DNA of 5,377 bases, from positions 1 through 5,377 of the forward strand of contig DAIEHU010000207.1 in assembly GCA_027353395.1 (NCBI GenBank), in the 5' to 3' direction. This document shows positions 1-5,377 of this stretch, in pieces. Source of the DNA: Desulfobacteraceae bacterium. Its GTDB lineage: Bacteria; Desulfobacterota; Desulfobacteria; Desulfobacterales; Desulfosalsimonadaceae. A model generated the notes under the pieces. The model worked only from the letters and a program-made list of their open reading frames with translations. It did not search any database and was not told the origin of the DNA. Each line of letters starts with the position of its first letter. Position 1 is the stretch's first letter. Both the position numbers and the translations under genes were made by a program.

Positions 1-83
1 CTCATCCCAATTTAAGACAAAATCCGTCCGCATTTTTAAACCGGCGCTTTTGATACATTTTCACGCAGTCGGCGACACTTTCA
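1..83 (-). mobile_element. Putative IS21-type insertion sequence end (partial, runs off left edge)
   Basis: Read on the minus strand from 83 leftwards, the sequence starts TGAAAGTGTCGCCG and 20 bases further on has a related unit, GTGAAAATGTATCAAAAG (64 down to 47). Tandem related units of the GTGAAA(A/G)TGTAT type, with an outer TG dinucleotide, are typical of IS21-family termini, where IstA binds repeated sites. The element body (istA/istB) would lie outside the window to the left. The boundary at 83 is inferred because a transposase-like reading frame coming from the right loses sense there. No target duplication can be seen because the other end is missing. It could instead be ordinary AT-rich DNA; the family call rests on recall of end sequences, not on a search. 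Confidence 0.4.
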
Positions 84-126
84 CCTGCTTGATGCTTGCC
101 TCTACATTAATATGATCAACTGTCAT
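61..126 (-). pseudogene. N-terminal stub of an IS66-like transposase (TnpC), interrupted
   Basis: A minus-strand ATG at 126 opens a 21-codon frame ending in TGA at 61-63. Its first 16 residues, MTVDHINVEASIKQVK, resemble the start of IS66-family TnpC transposases, which often begin with a short '(I/V)N(V/I)EA-I--VK' segment before the LSPA and NSSKPP regions. Those later regions are absent. After the lysine the residues (VSPTA) no longer fit, which places the break at about 79-83, where an IS21-type end seems to begin. A GGGAG ribosome binding site lies 8 bases before the ATG (minus strand, 137-133). The stub cannot encode a functional transposase. The family assignment rests on 16 residues and is tentative. 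Confidence 0.4.
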
Positions 127-137
127 CCTGAACTCCC

Positions 138-160
138 GTGTTATGCGTCGATCATAACAC
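138..160. repeat. Perfect 8-bp inverted repeat upstream of the transposase stub
   Basis: GTGTTATG (138-145) and CATAACAC (153-160) are exact reverse complements separated by 7 bases. On the minus strand the hairpin lies just upstream of the GGGAG ribosome binding site of the transposase stub. It could be a transcript hairpin damping read-in translation, as known for several IS families, or a binding site for a dimeric protein. No function is shown. Confidence 0.45.
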
Positions 161-318
161 AGGTTTTAAAATCGATTTTTTTCTTGCCAGGATGCCTCGT
201 ACCGCATTATAAAAATTTCCGCATAGGCGACCTTGTTTTTACTTATTTCAAAGTCGCAAATCGTCTGATAAGAGCATTGATATGACGTTACCGAACCTAT
301 GCTGAACGTCTTCCTGTT

Positions 319-347
319 TTTAAAAATTTAACAAAAAACTATGTCAA
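319..347 (-). promoter_or_regulatory. Sigma70-like promoter for the broken transposase
   Basis: On the minus strand a perfect -35 hexamer TTGACA (347-342) is followed after 17 bases by TTTAAA (324-319), a plausible -10. Transcription would start near 312 and run left towards the transposase stub, giving a leader of about 185 bases. The -10 is only a partial match to TATAAT, and AT-rich DNA gives such matches by chance, so this is moderate evidence. Confidence 0.35.
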
Positions 348-404
348 GAACTTTTTTTGAAAATTGTTCTTTTTTGCTGAACAGTTACAAAATCACTGCC
401 TGGG

Positions 405-456
405 GTGGGTCAATTTTGGACGCCGATGGTGGGTCAATTTTCAATGCCGATTGACA
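405..456 (+). mobile_element. Solo IS21-family terminus with two internal direct repeats
   Basis: Two 23-base units, each beginning GTGGGTCAATTTT and ending GCCGAT, lie at 405-427 and 429-451 and match at 20 of 23 positions. They are followed by TGACA, so that the outer edge at 456 reads ...CA (TGTCAATCGG... inward on the minus strand). Tandem GTGGGTCAATTTT repeats with TG/CA edges are characteristic of a group of IS21-family elements. The element would lie to the left of 456. No istA or istB is present between 1 and 404, so this is an orphan end, either a deletion remnant or one split by later insertions. The edge also marks where the neighbouring protein-like frame at 456-722 begins. Confidence 0.7.
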
Positions 457-722
457 TTCAAACCGAATCCACCGGCGGCATGGTATACCTTGTGGTAAAT
501 TACTTGTGGAGCGACGGTCAGGCTGCTCGTACAAAGCTTTCGCCTTATAGCTCGGACTGGCCGACCTCATCTGGAAAACCGACTGGCTGGACGACCACCC
601 TTTATGGAGCCTCGCTCGGTCTTCCGAACGAAACCCACACTCTAGAGATTTCAAATGCGACATATAATCCCATGGGTTTCAGCCTGACAATTGATGGACA
701 ATACAGTTGCACCATGCCATGA
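456..722 (+). pseudogene. 3' fragment of a secreted beta-rich protein gene, truncated by an IS end
   Basis: After the IS edge at 456 an open frame of 88 codons ends at TGA 720-722. Its content (VYLVVNYLWSDGQ..., ...THTLEISNATYNP..., GFSLTIDGQYSCTMP) alternates hydrophobic and polar residues, is rich in Thr, Ser, Gly and Tyr, and ends in a strand-like segment. This looks like the C-terminal beta-sandwich of an extracellular protein. I cannot name the family. No upstream coding part or ribosome binding site exists: the frame runs back into IS sequence, where a GTG at 405 is in frame by chance. The internal ATG at 480 has no convincing ribosome binding site. The most likely status is a dead gene remnant; a short de novo protein starting in the IS end is a weaker alternative. 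A stem-loop at 773-802 may be its original terminator. Confidence 0.55.
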
Positions 723-772
723 ACTGAATCGAATCGACACCAAAATAATTGAAATAATCGAATTGAGAGGCC

Positions 773-812
773 GAGGTATGGCGCGTAGTCGCGCCATACC
801 TCACGTCTTTTC
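773..812 (+). terminator. 13-bp perfect stem-loop, probable rho-independent terminator
   Basis: GAGGTATGGCGCG (773-785) and CGCGCCATACCTC (790-802) pair perfectly around a 4-base loop (TAGT). A short T-run (TCTTTTCC, 806-813) follows after a few bases. It lies 51 bases after the stop of the truncated gene, fitting a terminator for it. The T-run is weak and offset. The hairpin is also only about 50 bases before the next gene, so it could instead sit in that gene's leader. Confidence 0.6.
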
Positions 813-840
813 CACTATGTTCGAGCAACAACAAAGAAAG

Positions 841-846
841 AAGAGG
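841..846 (+). promoter_or_regulatory. Ribosome binding site deciding the lipoprotein start
   Basis: AAGAGG lies 8 bases before ATG 855 but only 2 bases before ATG 849. Normal spacing favours the second ATG as the real start. The choice changes the protein by two residues and does not affect the signal peptide. Confidence 0.55.
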
Positions 847-854
847 TCATGAGA

Positions 855-1349
855 ATGAGAAAAATAACTTTGGCTGCATGCTTGGCATGTATCCTGCTAT
901 TGGGTTCAGGTTGTGCGGCAAATCACTTCAAGTCCCTTCCCGATAAACAGGAATTCAATAAACCGTTGTCAGAACTTAAGCAGCAGTATAATGAACTGTC
1001 ATGTTACGAGTCTGGACCCTGGTACGATATTGAAAATTTTCAGAAAAGTCCTTTCGGCCATGCTGATAAACCACCACGACCAATGCAATATTTTATCCCA
1101 GGTATATGGGATTATCCATATGCCGAGGATTTGGTAGCGAAATGGGGAGAACCTGATAAAACAACCTGGAGCTGGTGGAACTTGATGATAGGTTGTGTTA
1201 TTCCGCCATTTCATCCCATGGCCCGATGGTATTGGTACATGGGAGGTAAGGAAGTGGATGTTCTAATCGATCGTCCCCTCGGGTACGGATATGAACCCCA
1301 CGTCGTTACATTAGAGGTCATTGAGAAAGCGAAGAACAATCCGGAGTGA
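855..1349 (+). CDS. Tryptophan-rich lipoprotein of unknown function
   Basis: The product is about 164 residues (166 if translation begins at ATG 849). It opens with a basic start (MRK), a hydrophobic core (TLAACLACILLL) and GSGC, a lipoprotein signal with the acylated cysteine at residue 20. Alanine at +2 predicts sorting to the outer membrane. The mature part has eight tryptophans and many tyrosines and prolines. The segment around residues 90-110 (DLVAKWGEPDKTTWSWW) followed by WYWYMGGKEVDVLI recalls the 'lGxPd ... YxyxxG' pattern of BamE/SmpA-like lipoproteins, but the match is loose and no family is claimed. The gene stands alone on the plus strand between two strong hairpins, next to IS debris, and converges with the hydrolase gene. 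Codon use is AT-richer than in the priA region, which with the setting hints at acquired DNA. It is clearly a real gene; its function is unknown. Confidence 0.85.
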   Translation: MRKITLAACLACILLLGSGCAANHFKSLPDKQEFNKPLSELKQQYNELSCYESGPWYDIENFQKSPFGHADKPPRPMQYFIPGIWDYPYAEDLVAKWGEPDKTTWSWWNLMIGCVIPPFHPMARWYWYMGGKEVDVLIDRPLGYGYEPHVVTLEVIEKAKNNPE

Positions 1350-1361
1350 TCGTGAAGATAT

Positions 1362-1397
1362 AATTCTTGTTGCGTCGCACGGCGCAACAAGAATTTT
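1362..1397 (+). terminator. Rho-independent terminator of the lipoprotein gene
   Basis: AATTCTTGTTGCG (1362-1374) and CGCAACAAGAATT (1383-1395) are exact 13-bp complements around an 8-base loop. The 3' arm runs directly into a short T-run (TTTT, 1394-1397). The hairpin starts 12 bases after the lipoprotein stop codon. On the opposite strand no T-run follows, so it serves the plus-strand gene rather than the converging hydrolase gene. Confidence 0.75.
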
Positions 1398-1466
1398 CCG
1401 GATGGTAAGGTCGGAATTATAAATGCATGATTCGATTCAATGTTTTGTAAATAATATAAACAAGGG

Positions 1467-2477
1467 TTAAGATACAAACAGGATCGAACCGGTTCGGCTG
1501 ACTGCTTGTAACAGTCCGTACGTCACCACCGGCGTTTCCGCATAACGCCGGATTTTTCCCTTGTTTTCCAGATACCGCAGATGGGAAATGGCTTCCCCTG
1601 TGGCGAACCACTTCTGCGCTACCGGAAAATCATCCCATGAATCCGCCACAATATCCCAGGTCATATGCGAGGCCATGTCAAACGCCGACAGAGGCGACTG
1701 GCGATTCAGGATGTCTAACGTTTCCTGAATGCGGAGCGCATGGTGGTGTTTCAGTTCGTCAATCCGTTCCCTGAAATTGTCAAACAACCGCCGGTGACCG
1801 GGCAGCACCCGGTCCACCGGCAGATCATACACCTTGTCCAGGCTTTCCAGATATTCCCGCAGCGGATCAGAGTCCTCCATCCAGCACTGGATATTCGGCG
1901 AAATGGTGCCCAGAATATGGTCTCCGGCGATCAGAAACCGGTTTTTCGCATTATACAGGCAGGTATGGCCCTGAGTATGGCCGGGGGTCTGAATGCAGGT
2001 AAAGGTGTAATCCCCGATGGCAAGCGTGTCATCATCGTTGATAATGCTTAAAACCGGCATCCACTTGGTGCCGTATTTGAATCCCGGATGCTGGTGCAGC
2101 GCGGTGCGCAGCAAGTGCTCCGGAAATCCGTTTTTCGCGGCATATTGAATCATGGGCTCAAAGCCCTGCCAGTTTTCGATGATTTCCGAATCCGGGCGGT
2201 TAAAATACACTTTGGTGGTTGGCGTGAGCAGTTCGCCCAGAAGTCCGAAATGGTCCGCATGAAGATGGGTGATAAAAATATCCACTGTATCCAGGGTGAT
2301 GCCAAGTGCCGCCAGCCCTTCCATCATGGCGGTTTTACACTCTTTCCGGTTGAGGCCGGTGTCAACGATCAGGTTTCTGCCATCCCCTTTGATCACATAG
2401 GAGTTGAGATATTTGAGAGGGCTTTCCGGCAGGGGGATTTTGATGCGGAAGAGATTGGGGTACAGTTCTTCTGGCAT
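1467..2477 (-). CDS. Metallo-beta-lactamase-fold hydrolase with C-terminal winged helix (LACTB2/GloB-like)
   Basis: The 336-residue cytoplasmic protein carries the full metal-binding set of the metallo-beta-lactamase superfamily: the HLHADH motif at residues 71-76, His167 in TPGHTQGH, Asp186 in AGD and His228 in LPGH. The VDTG strand at 38-41 is also typical. The part after about residue 240 (HHALRIQETLDIL... then HLRYLENKGKIRR near 299-311) fits the small winged-helix domain found C-terminal to the catalytic domain in LACTB2-like proteins. This group includes glyoxalase II-like thioesterases and nucleases, so the substrate is unknown; no signal peptide is present. An AAGGAG ribosome binding site (2488-2483) lies 5 bases before the ATG, which supports this start. 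The gene follows the LolA-like lipoprotein gene on the same strand after 99 bp containing a large palindrome, so co-transcription is possible but may be attenuated. No clear terminator is seen after its stop at 1467. Confidence 0.88.
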   Translation of the reverse strand: MPEELYPNLFRIKIPLPESPLKYLNSYVIKGDGRNLIVDTGLNRKECKTAMMEGLAALGITLDTVDIFITHLHADHFGLLGELLTPTTKVYFNRPDSEIIENWQGFEPMIQYAAKNGFPEHLLRTALHQHPGFKYGTKWMPVLSIINDDDTLAIGDYTFTCIQTPGHTQGHTCLYNAKNRFLIAGDHILGTISPNIQCWMEDSDPLREYLESLDKVYDLPVDRVLPGHRRLFDNFRERIDELKHHHALRIQETLDILNRQSPLSAFDMASHMTWDIVADSWDDFPVAQKWFATGEAISHLRYLENKGKIRRYAETPVVTYGLLQAVSRTGSILFVS

Positions 2478-2482
2478 GGCGT

Positions 2483-2488
2483 CTCCTT
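2483..2488 (-). promoter_or_regulatory. Strong ribosome binding site of the hydrolase gene, abutting a palindrome
   Basis: AAGGAG on the minus strand is 5 bases upstream of the ATG at 2477. It begins immediately after the 3' arm of the palindrome at 2489-2566, so a folded mRNA would place the site at the foot of the stem. Confidence 0.75.
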
Positions 2489-2566
2489 ATTCCAATTTGC
2501 ATTCAAGCGGCATCTGCGTCGTCGGCTCTTTGCCGCCCTGGTGATATCTTGAATGCAAAATGGAAT
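2489..2566. repeat. Long near-perfect palindrome, MITE-like or dispersed repeat
   Basis: Arms of 19 bases at 2489-2507 and 2548-2566 (left arm ATTCCAATTTGCATTCAAG) are reverse complements with one mismatch. Inside them GCGGCA (2507-2512) and TGCCGC (2531-2536) form a second short stem, leaving an asymmetric bulge of about 11 bases on the right. The 78-bp unit nearly fills the gap between the lipoprotein stop (2577) and the hydrolase ribosome binding site. It lacks a T-run on either side, so it is not a classic terminator. Its size, symmetry and intergenic place suit a small non-autonomous element or an interspersed palindromic repeat. I have an impression of having seen similar GCATCTGCGTCGTCGGC cores in deltaproteobacterial genomes, but only a genome search would show it. 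Confidence 0.7.
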
Positions 2567-2576
2567 TGTAAATGAT

Positions 2577-3218
2577 TTATTTAAAAAATCCGTCTTTTTG
2601 GTCGATAATGGTCACCCCGGCAGGCACCGTGAAGTCGTCATCCGGAAGATCAAATTCGATATTCTGATAATAAACAGCGTCTTCCGCATTGTCCGGGCGG
2701 TTCATTGCCGCAAGCGGGATGCCTTTTTTCTTCCATACCGCAATCCAGTGGTTCTGAAATTTCAGCAGATAACATGCCCGGCCGCCGATAACCGTTTCCC
2801 CATCCACAACAGCGCCATGATAATTAAACTGCGCTTTCCTTGCCTTGTCATAATTGCCCGCATTCCATAACCCGTCCGTGGGGCAGCGGTAAGCGATGCG
2901 CTCATCGGGGAAATAATGATAATCATGGCGGCCGTCGGCATTATAAATATACACATAGCGTTTTCCGCCCCGGATAAGGTCGGAGCGGAACCGGAAAAAC
3001 GGTTTTCCGTCGCGTTCGAATTGAAAATACATGCGTTTGGCCACCTTCCCTTGGATAGTGTGGTCCATCGCATAGGACCGGATGGTGCGGGCCCGGGATT
3101 CAAGGTCTTCCACAATCCGGGCGTTCCGATCCGGGACGGCGGCTTTAAATGTCGCGCAGCCACTTGAAAATAATGTTAATATCAATATGAATACCGCTGA
3201 TTTGGTCATATCTGCCAT
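2577..3218 (-). CDS. Outer-membrane lipoprotein with LolA-like fold
   Basis: The 213-residue product starts with a lipoprotein signal (TKSAVFILILTLFSSGC). Cysteine 21 is the lipid site and Ala at +2 predicts outer-membrane sorting. The mature protein shows features of LolA/LppX/RseB-like half-barrel proteins: an N-terminal helix (ARIVEDLESRARTIRSY), a run of amphipathic strands (MYFQFERDGKPFFRFRSDL, then KRYVYIYNADG), 'VIGGRACYLLKF' near residues 143-154, 'IAVWKKKGIPLA', and a closing 'IEFDLPDDDFTVPAGVTIID' pattern. Such proteins bind lipid or lipoprotein acyl chains in the periplasm. This one would be membrane-anchored, and its ligand is unknown. M1 (3218) has only a poor ribosome binding site; M4 (3209) is an alternative start that keeps the signal peptide. 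The gene is divergent from priA and upstream of the hydrolase gene. Confidence 0.8.
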   Translation of the reverse strand: MADMTKSAVFILILTLFSSGCATFKAAVPDRNARIVEDLESRARTIRSYAMDHTIQGKVAKRMYFQFERDGKPFFRFRSDLIRGGKRYVYIYNADGRHDYHYFPDERIAYRCPTDGLWNAGNYDKARKAQFNYHGAVVDGETVIGGRACYLLKFQNHWIAVWKKKGIPLAAMNRPDNAEDAVYYQNIEFDLPDDDFTVPAGVTIIDQKDGFFK

Positions 3219-3381
3219 CCGTATGCAGGCAAGTCGTTAAAACAAAAACGGTTTTGTTTCCAATCTATCAAACTTGTCGCCGAACCACAACACAATCGCC
3301 ATTTAATTCCCATGCGCCATCCAAACATCCGCCCGGAATAGGATTGAAAGTTTCAGACGGATGGATTAATTGAAAAGTCTT
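3219..3381. other. Divergent intergenic region between the lipoprotein gene and priA
   Basis: This 163-bp gap must hold the promoters of both divergent genes. I see no hexamer pair good enough to call. An 8-bp inverted repeat, AAACAAAA (3240-3247) and TTTTGTTT (3252-3259), lies 22 bases upstream of the lipoprotein start. It could be an operator or a leader hairpin, though arms of only A, C, G-poor sequence are weak evidence. Confidence 0.4.
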
Positions 3382-5377
3382 ATGATAGATCAAATCCACA
3401 TCGAAGTGGCGGTTTCCCTGCCCCTTTTTCAAACCTATACTTACAGCGTTCCGGAATCCCTGCGACCTATGATCGCCCCCGGAAAGCGGGTTCTGGTTCC
3501 GTTCGGGAACCGCCGGATCACCGGATATATCCTGGGGCCGGCATCCCATGACGGCATTGACGGCATCAAGCCCATCATCGACATTCTGGATGAAATTCCG
3601 CTGTTTCCGGAATCCATGATTCCGCTCTTCAAATGGATGGCGGATTATTATATCCACCCGATGGGGGAAATCATCAAAGAAGCCCTGCCCGGCGGCATCA
3701 ACATCAACGATTGTATCACGCTGGAAATCACCCTGCGGGGAGTCGATTGGCTGCGGTCAAAACCCGCCAACAGCGCGGATAGCGATATCTTGCGTTTGCT
3801 GGAAGCCACCTCTTGCCGGTTTTCTGATATGAACGGCAAAATAGGGCGGAAAATCACCGGCTCTGAAATCTCAAAACTGGTGCGCGATGGACTGGTGGTC
3901 CGCAAGCGGGAAATATCAGACCCCATAACCCGCCAGAAAACCGAGCGCTGCGTTTGCCTGGCCCCGGAGTGCGGCCTGCCGCCCGAAGCCCTGTCCGAGG
4001 TCAGGCAGCGGGTATTGAACCTGGTGGCGGAACACGGGGAAATCGCTGTTTCAGACATTAAGAAGATCATCCCCACCGGGCCCAATCATCTTCGCGTCTT
4101 AGAACAAAAAGGATATGTCACTTTCTTTAATCAGCCGGTGTACCGGGATCCCTTTGGCGAATCCGTGACGCGGGACACGCCGCCAAAGCTCACCCTGGAC
4201 CAGCAGCATGTGGTTTCCAGCATCAATAAATCTCTCGGCAATGGGTTTGAAGCCTTTTTGCTGGCCGGGGTCACGGGCAGCGGCAAAACCGAAGTATATA
4301 TGCATGCGGCGGCGGCGGCATTGGAAAAAGGGTTGACCGTGCTGGTGCTGGTGCCGGAAATCGCCCTGATCTCCGGCATTGAGCGGCGGTTCCGGGCACG
4401 GTTTGGCGAATGCGTAGCGGTGCTGCACAGCGGCCTGTCCGCAGGCGAACGGCTGGATCAATGGATTCGGGTCAGCAACCGGGAGTGCCCCATTGTCATC
4501 GGGGCCAGGTCCGCCATTTTCGCGCCCCTCGCCAGCATCGGCCTCATCATTGTGGACGAGGAGCACGATACTTCCTACAAACAGGAAAGCCGCTTTCGCT
4601 ATAATGCCAGAGACATGGCCGTCATCCGGGCCCGGATGGCGGGAGCGGTTGTGGTCCTGGGTTCCGCCACGCCGTCGATCCAGTCGGTGTATAATGTGGG
4701 CATTAAAAAATTTTCCGGGCTGAACCTGCCAAAACGGGTATTTTCTCAGGCCATGCCCGATATTGACGTGGTGGACCTGAGACAGCGCAAAGGCGATCGA
4801 GGCACCCGGCGCTTTATTACTCTCGATCTTCAACGGGCCATGAAAGAAACCCTGGATCATGGAGAGCAGGTGCTGCTTTTTTTAAACCGCCGGGGGTTTG
4901 CCTCCTACCCGGTGTGCGCCCTTTGCGGGGAGCCGTTAAAATGCCGTCACTGCGACATCACCCTCACCCTTCACCAGGCCGCCAATGTCTATAAATGCCA
5001 TCTGTGCGGCTTTTCCCTGCCCGCACGGACGCTCTGCACGGCCTGCGGGTCCGCGAGCATCAAGCTGATGGGCATGGGCACGGAAAAAATTGAAAGTGCT
5101 GTCAAAAGCCTTTTCCCGGAGGCGCGGGTGGCGCGCATGGACCGGGACACCACCATCCGGAAAGGCGCTTTGCTCAAGATATTAAAAGGCCTTCGAAAAC
5201 GCGAGATCGACATTCTCATCGGCACCCAGATGGTGGCCAAAGGCCACGATTTTCCGGACATCACCCTGGTGGGCATCATCTGCGCGGACCTGTCTTTGAG
5301 TTTTCCGGATTTCCGGGCCGGGGAACTCACGTTTCAGGTGCTGGCTCAGGTGGCGGGACGGGCGGGGCGGGGGGACC
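3382..5377 (+). CDS. priA: Primosomal protein N' (replication restart helicase PriA), 3' partial
   Basis: PriA is the DEXH-type 3'-5' helicase that recognises stalled forks and reloads the replicative helicase. About 665 codons are present; PriA is usually 700-820, so the last C-terminal part is missing off the right edge. In order: an N-terminal 3'-DNA-binding domain (residues about 3-105: VAVSLPLFQTYTYSVP, PGKRVLVPFGNR, MADYYIHPMGEI); a variable winged-helix region to about 260; Walker A GVTGSGKT (296-303); DEEH (392-395); GSATPS (427-432). Eight cysteines follow at 512, 515, 521, 524, 539, 542, 552 and 555, with exactly the CxxC-x5-CxxC-x14-CxxC-x9-CxxC spacing of E. coli PriA, so both zinc sites are intact. 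GTQMVAKGHDFP (614-625) and QVAGRAGR (656-663) complete the helicase motifs. An in-frame TAA at 3367-3369 limits the start. ATG 3382 is preferred over TTG 3370; GTG 3406 would cut conserved residues. The ribosome binding site is weak. No frameshift is seen. Confidence 0.97.
   Translation, partial: MIDQIHIEVAVSLPLFQTYTYSVPESLRPMIAPGKRVLVPFGNRRITGYILGPASHDGIDGIKPIIDILDEIPLFPESMIPLFKWMADYYIHPMGEIIKEALPGGININDCITLEITLRGVDWLRSKPANSADSDILRLLEATSCRFSDMNGKIGRKITGSEISKLVRDGLVVRKREISDPITRQKTERCVCLAPECGLPPEALSEVRQRVLNLVAEHGEIAVSDIKKIIPTGPNHLRVLEQKGYVTFFNQPVYRDPFGESVTRDTPPKLTLDQQHVVSSINKSLGNGFEAFLLAGVTGSGKTEVYMHAAAAALEKGLTVLVLVPEIALISGIERRFRARFGECVAVLHSGLSAGERLDQWIRVSNRECPIVIGARSAIFAPLASIGLIIVDEEHDTSYKQESRFRYNARDMAVIRARMAGAVVVLGSATPSIQSVYNVGIKKFSGLNLPKRVFSQAMPDIDVVDLRQRKGDRGTRRFITLDLQRAMKETLDHGEQVLLFLNRRGFASYPVCALCGEPLKCRHCDITLTLHQAANVYKCHLCGFSLPARTLCTACGSASIKLMGMGTEKIESAVKSLFPEARVARMDRDTTIRKGALLKILKGLRKREIDILIGTQMVAKGHDFPDITLVGIICADLSLSFPDFRAGELTFQVLAQVAGRAGRGD

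Larger units (their letters stand above)
84..389 (-). mobile_element. Possible 5' remnant of an IS66-like element
   Basis: This stretch has no open frame of meaningful length on either strand apart from the transposase stub at its left end. Read on the minus strand it starts at 389 with TGTAACTGTTCAGC, which resembles termini I recall for ISBst12-group IS66 elements. It continues with AT-rich DNA containing a promoter-like sequence (347-319) and a perfect inverted repeat (138-160), then reaches a ribosome binding site and the transposase start at 126. The 263-bp leader would be long but possible. If correct, this element sits inside the IS21-type element whose right end is at 456. The terminus call is an inference from memory; the absence of coding sequence is directly seen. 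Confidence 0.3.

Noticed and set aside
206..211. A perfect TATAAT on the minus strand upstream of the transposase stub.
   Set aside because: No acceptable -35 hexamer is found 16-18 bases upstream, so it is less supported than the TTGACA/TTTAAA pair at 347-319.
1485..1496. 12-bp perfect palindrome CGAACCGGTTCG near the 3' end of the hydrolase gene.
   Set aside because: It is inside coding sequence, short, and has no T-run or neighbouring copies; chance is sufficient.
1740..2552. Plus-strand open frames of 103 and 154 codons antisense to the hydrolase gene.
   Set aside because: The minus-strand protein has complete metallo-beta-lactamase motifs and a good ribosome binding site; the opposite frames have neither recognisable domains nor start signals.
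3240..3259. AAACAAAA/TTTTGTTT inverted repeat considered as a terminator.
   Set aside because: It is not downstream of any gene end and its stem is almost all A-T, so it would be unstable. At most it is an operator-like site.
3268..3657. A 129-codon minus-strand open frame overlapping the start of priA, with a protein-looking tail (NPIPGGCLDGAWELNGDCVV).
   Set aside because: Most of it is antisense to well-conserved priA coding sequence, it has no ribosome binding site, and its composition matches a shadow frame. Only the last third is intergenic.
4099..4860. A 253-codon minus-strand open frame inside priA.
   Set aside because: It lies wholly antisense to the helicase motifs of PriA. It is rich in His, Gly, Pro and Arg, as expected for the reverse of GC-rich coding DNA.
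1..5377. Search for CRISPR arrays, tRNA or rRNA genes and known defence or toxin-antitoxin genes.
   Set aside because: No regularly spaced repeats, cloverleaf-like sequences or matching protein motifs were seen in the window.

Overview
The window looks like a piece of a bacterial chromosome of moderate GC. The gene style (LFSSGC/GSGC-type lipoprotein signals, IS21- and IS66-like debris) suggests a Desulfobacterota (deltaproteobacterial) genome. That assignment is impressionistic and rests on no phylogenetic marker beyond partial PriA.

Layout. (1) Positions 1-456 are an AT-rich patch of transposon debris with no intact transposase. An IS21-type terminus with two 23-bp direct repeats ends at 456. 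A possible IS66-type element terminus lies at about 389, facing left, with a promoter-like sequence and the first 16 or so codons of a transposase on the minus strand. That reading frame is broken at about 83 by what looks like a second IS21-type end running off the left edge. The simplest reading is three insertions nested in one another. (2) Positions 456-722 hold the 3' end of a secreted, beta-rich protein gene beheaded by the outer IS end. (3) An orphan, tryptophan-rich lipoprotein gene (855-1349, +) sits between two perfect 13-bp stem-loops (773-802 and 1362-1395). (4) On the minus strand, a LolA-like-fold lipoprotein gene (3218-2577) is followed by a metallo-beta-lactamase-fold hydrolase gene (2477-1467). 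The 99-bp gap between them holds a long near-perfect palindrome. (5) Divergent from these, priA (replication restart helicase) runs from 3382 off the right edge. About 665 codons are present, including the Walker motifs, all eight zinc-binding cysteines and the QVAGRAGR motif.

The functional genes do not form one evident pathway. priA is housekeeping. The LolA-like lipoprotein and the hydrolase may share a transcript, with the palindrome between them acting as a possible attenuator or dispersed repeat. The strongest unexplained signals are the nested IS remnants, the palindrome abutting the hydrolase ribosome binding site, and the lipoprotein gene flanked by hairpins. I see no convincing new defence or metabolic system here.
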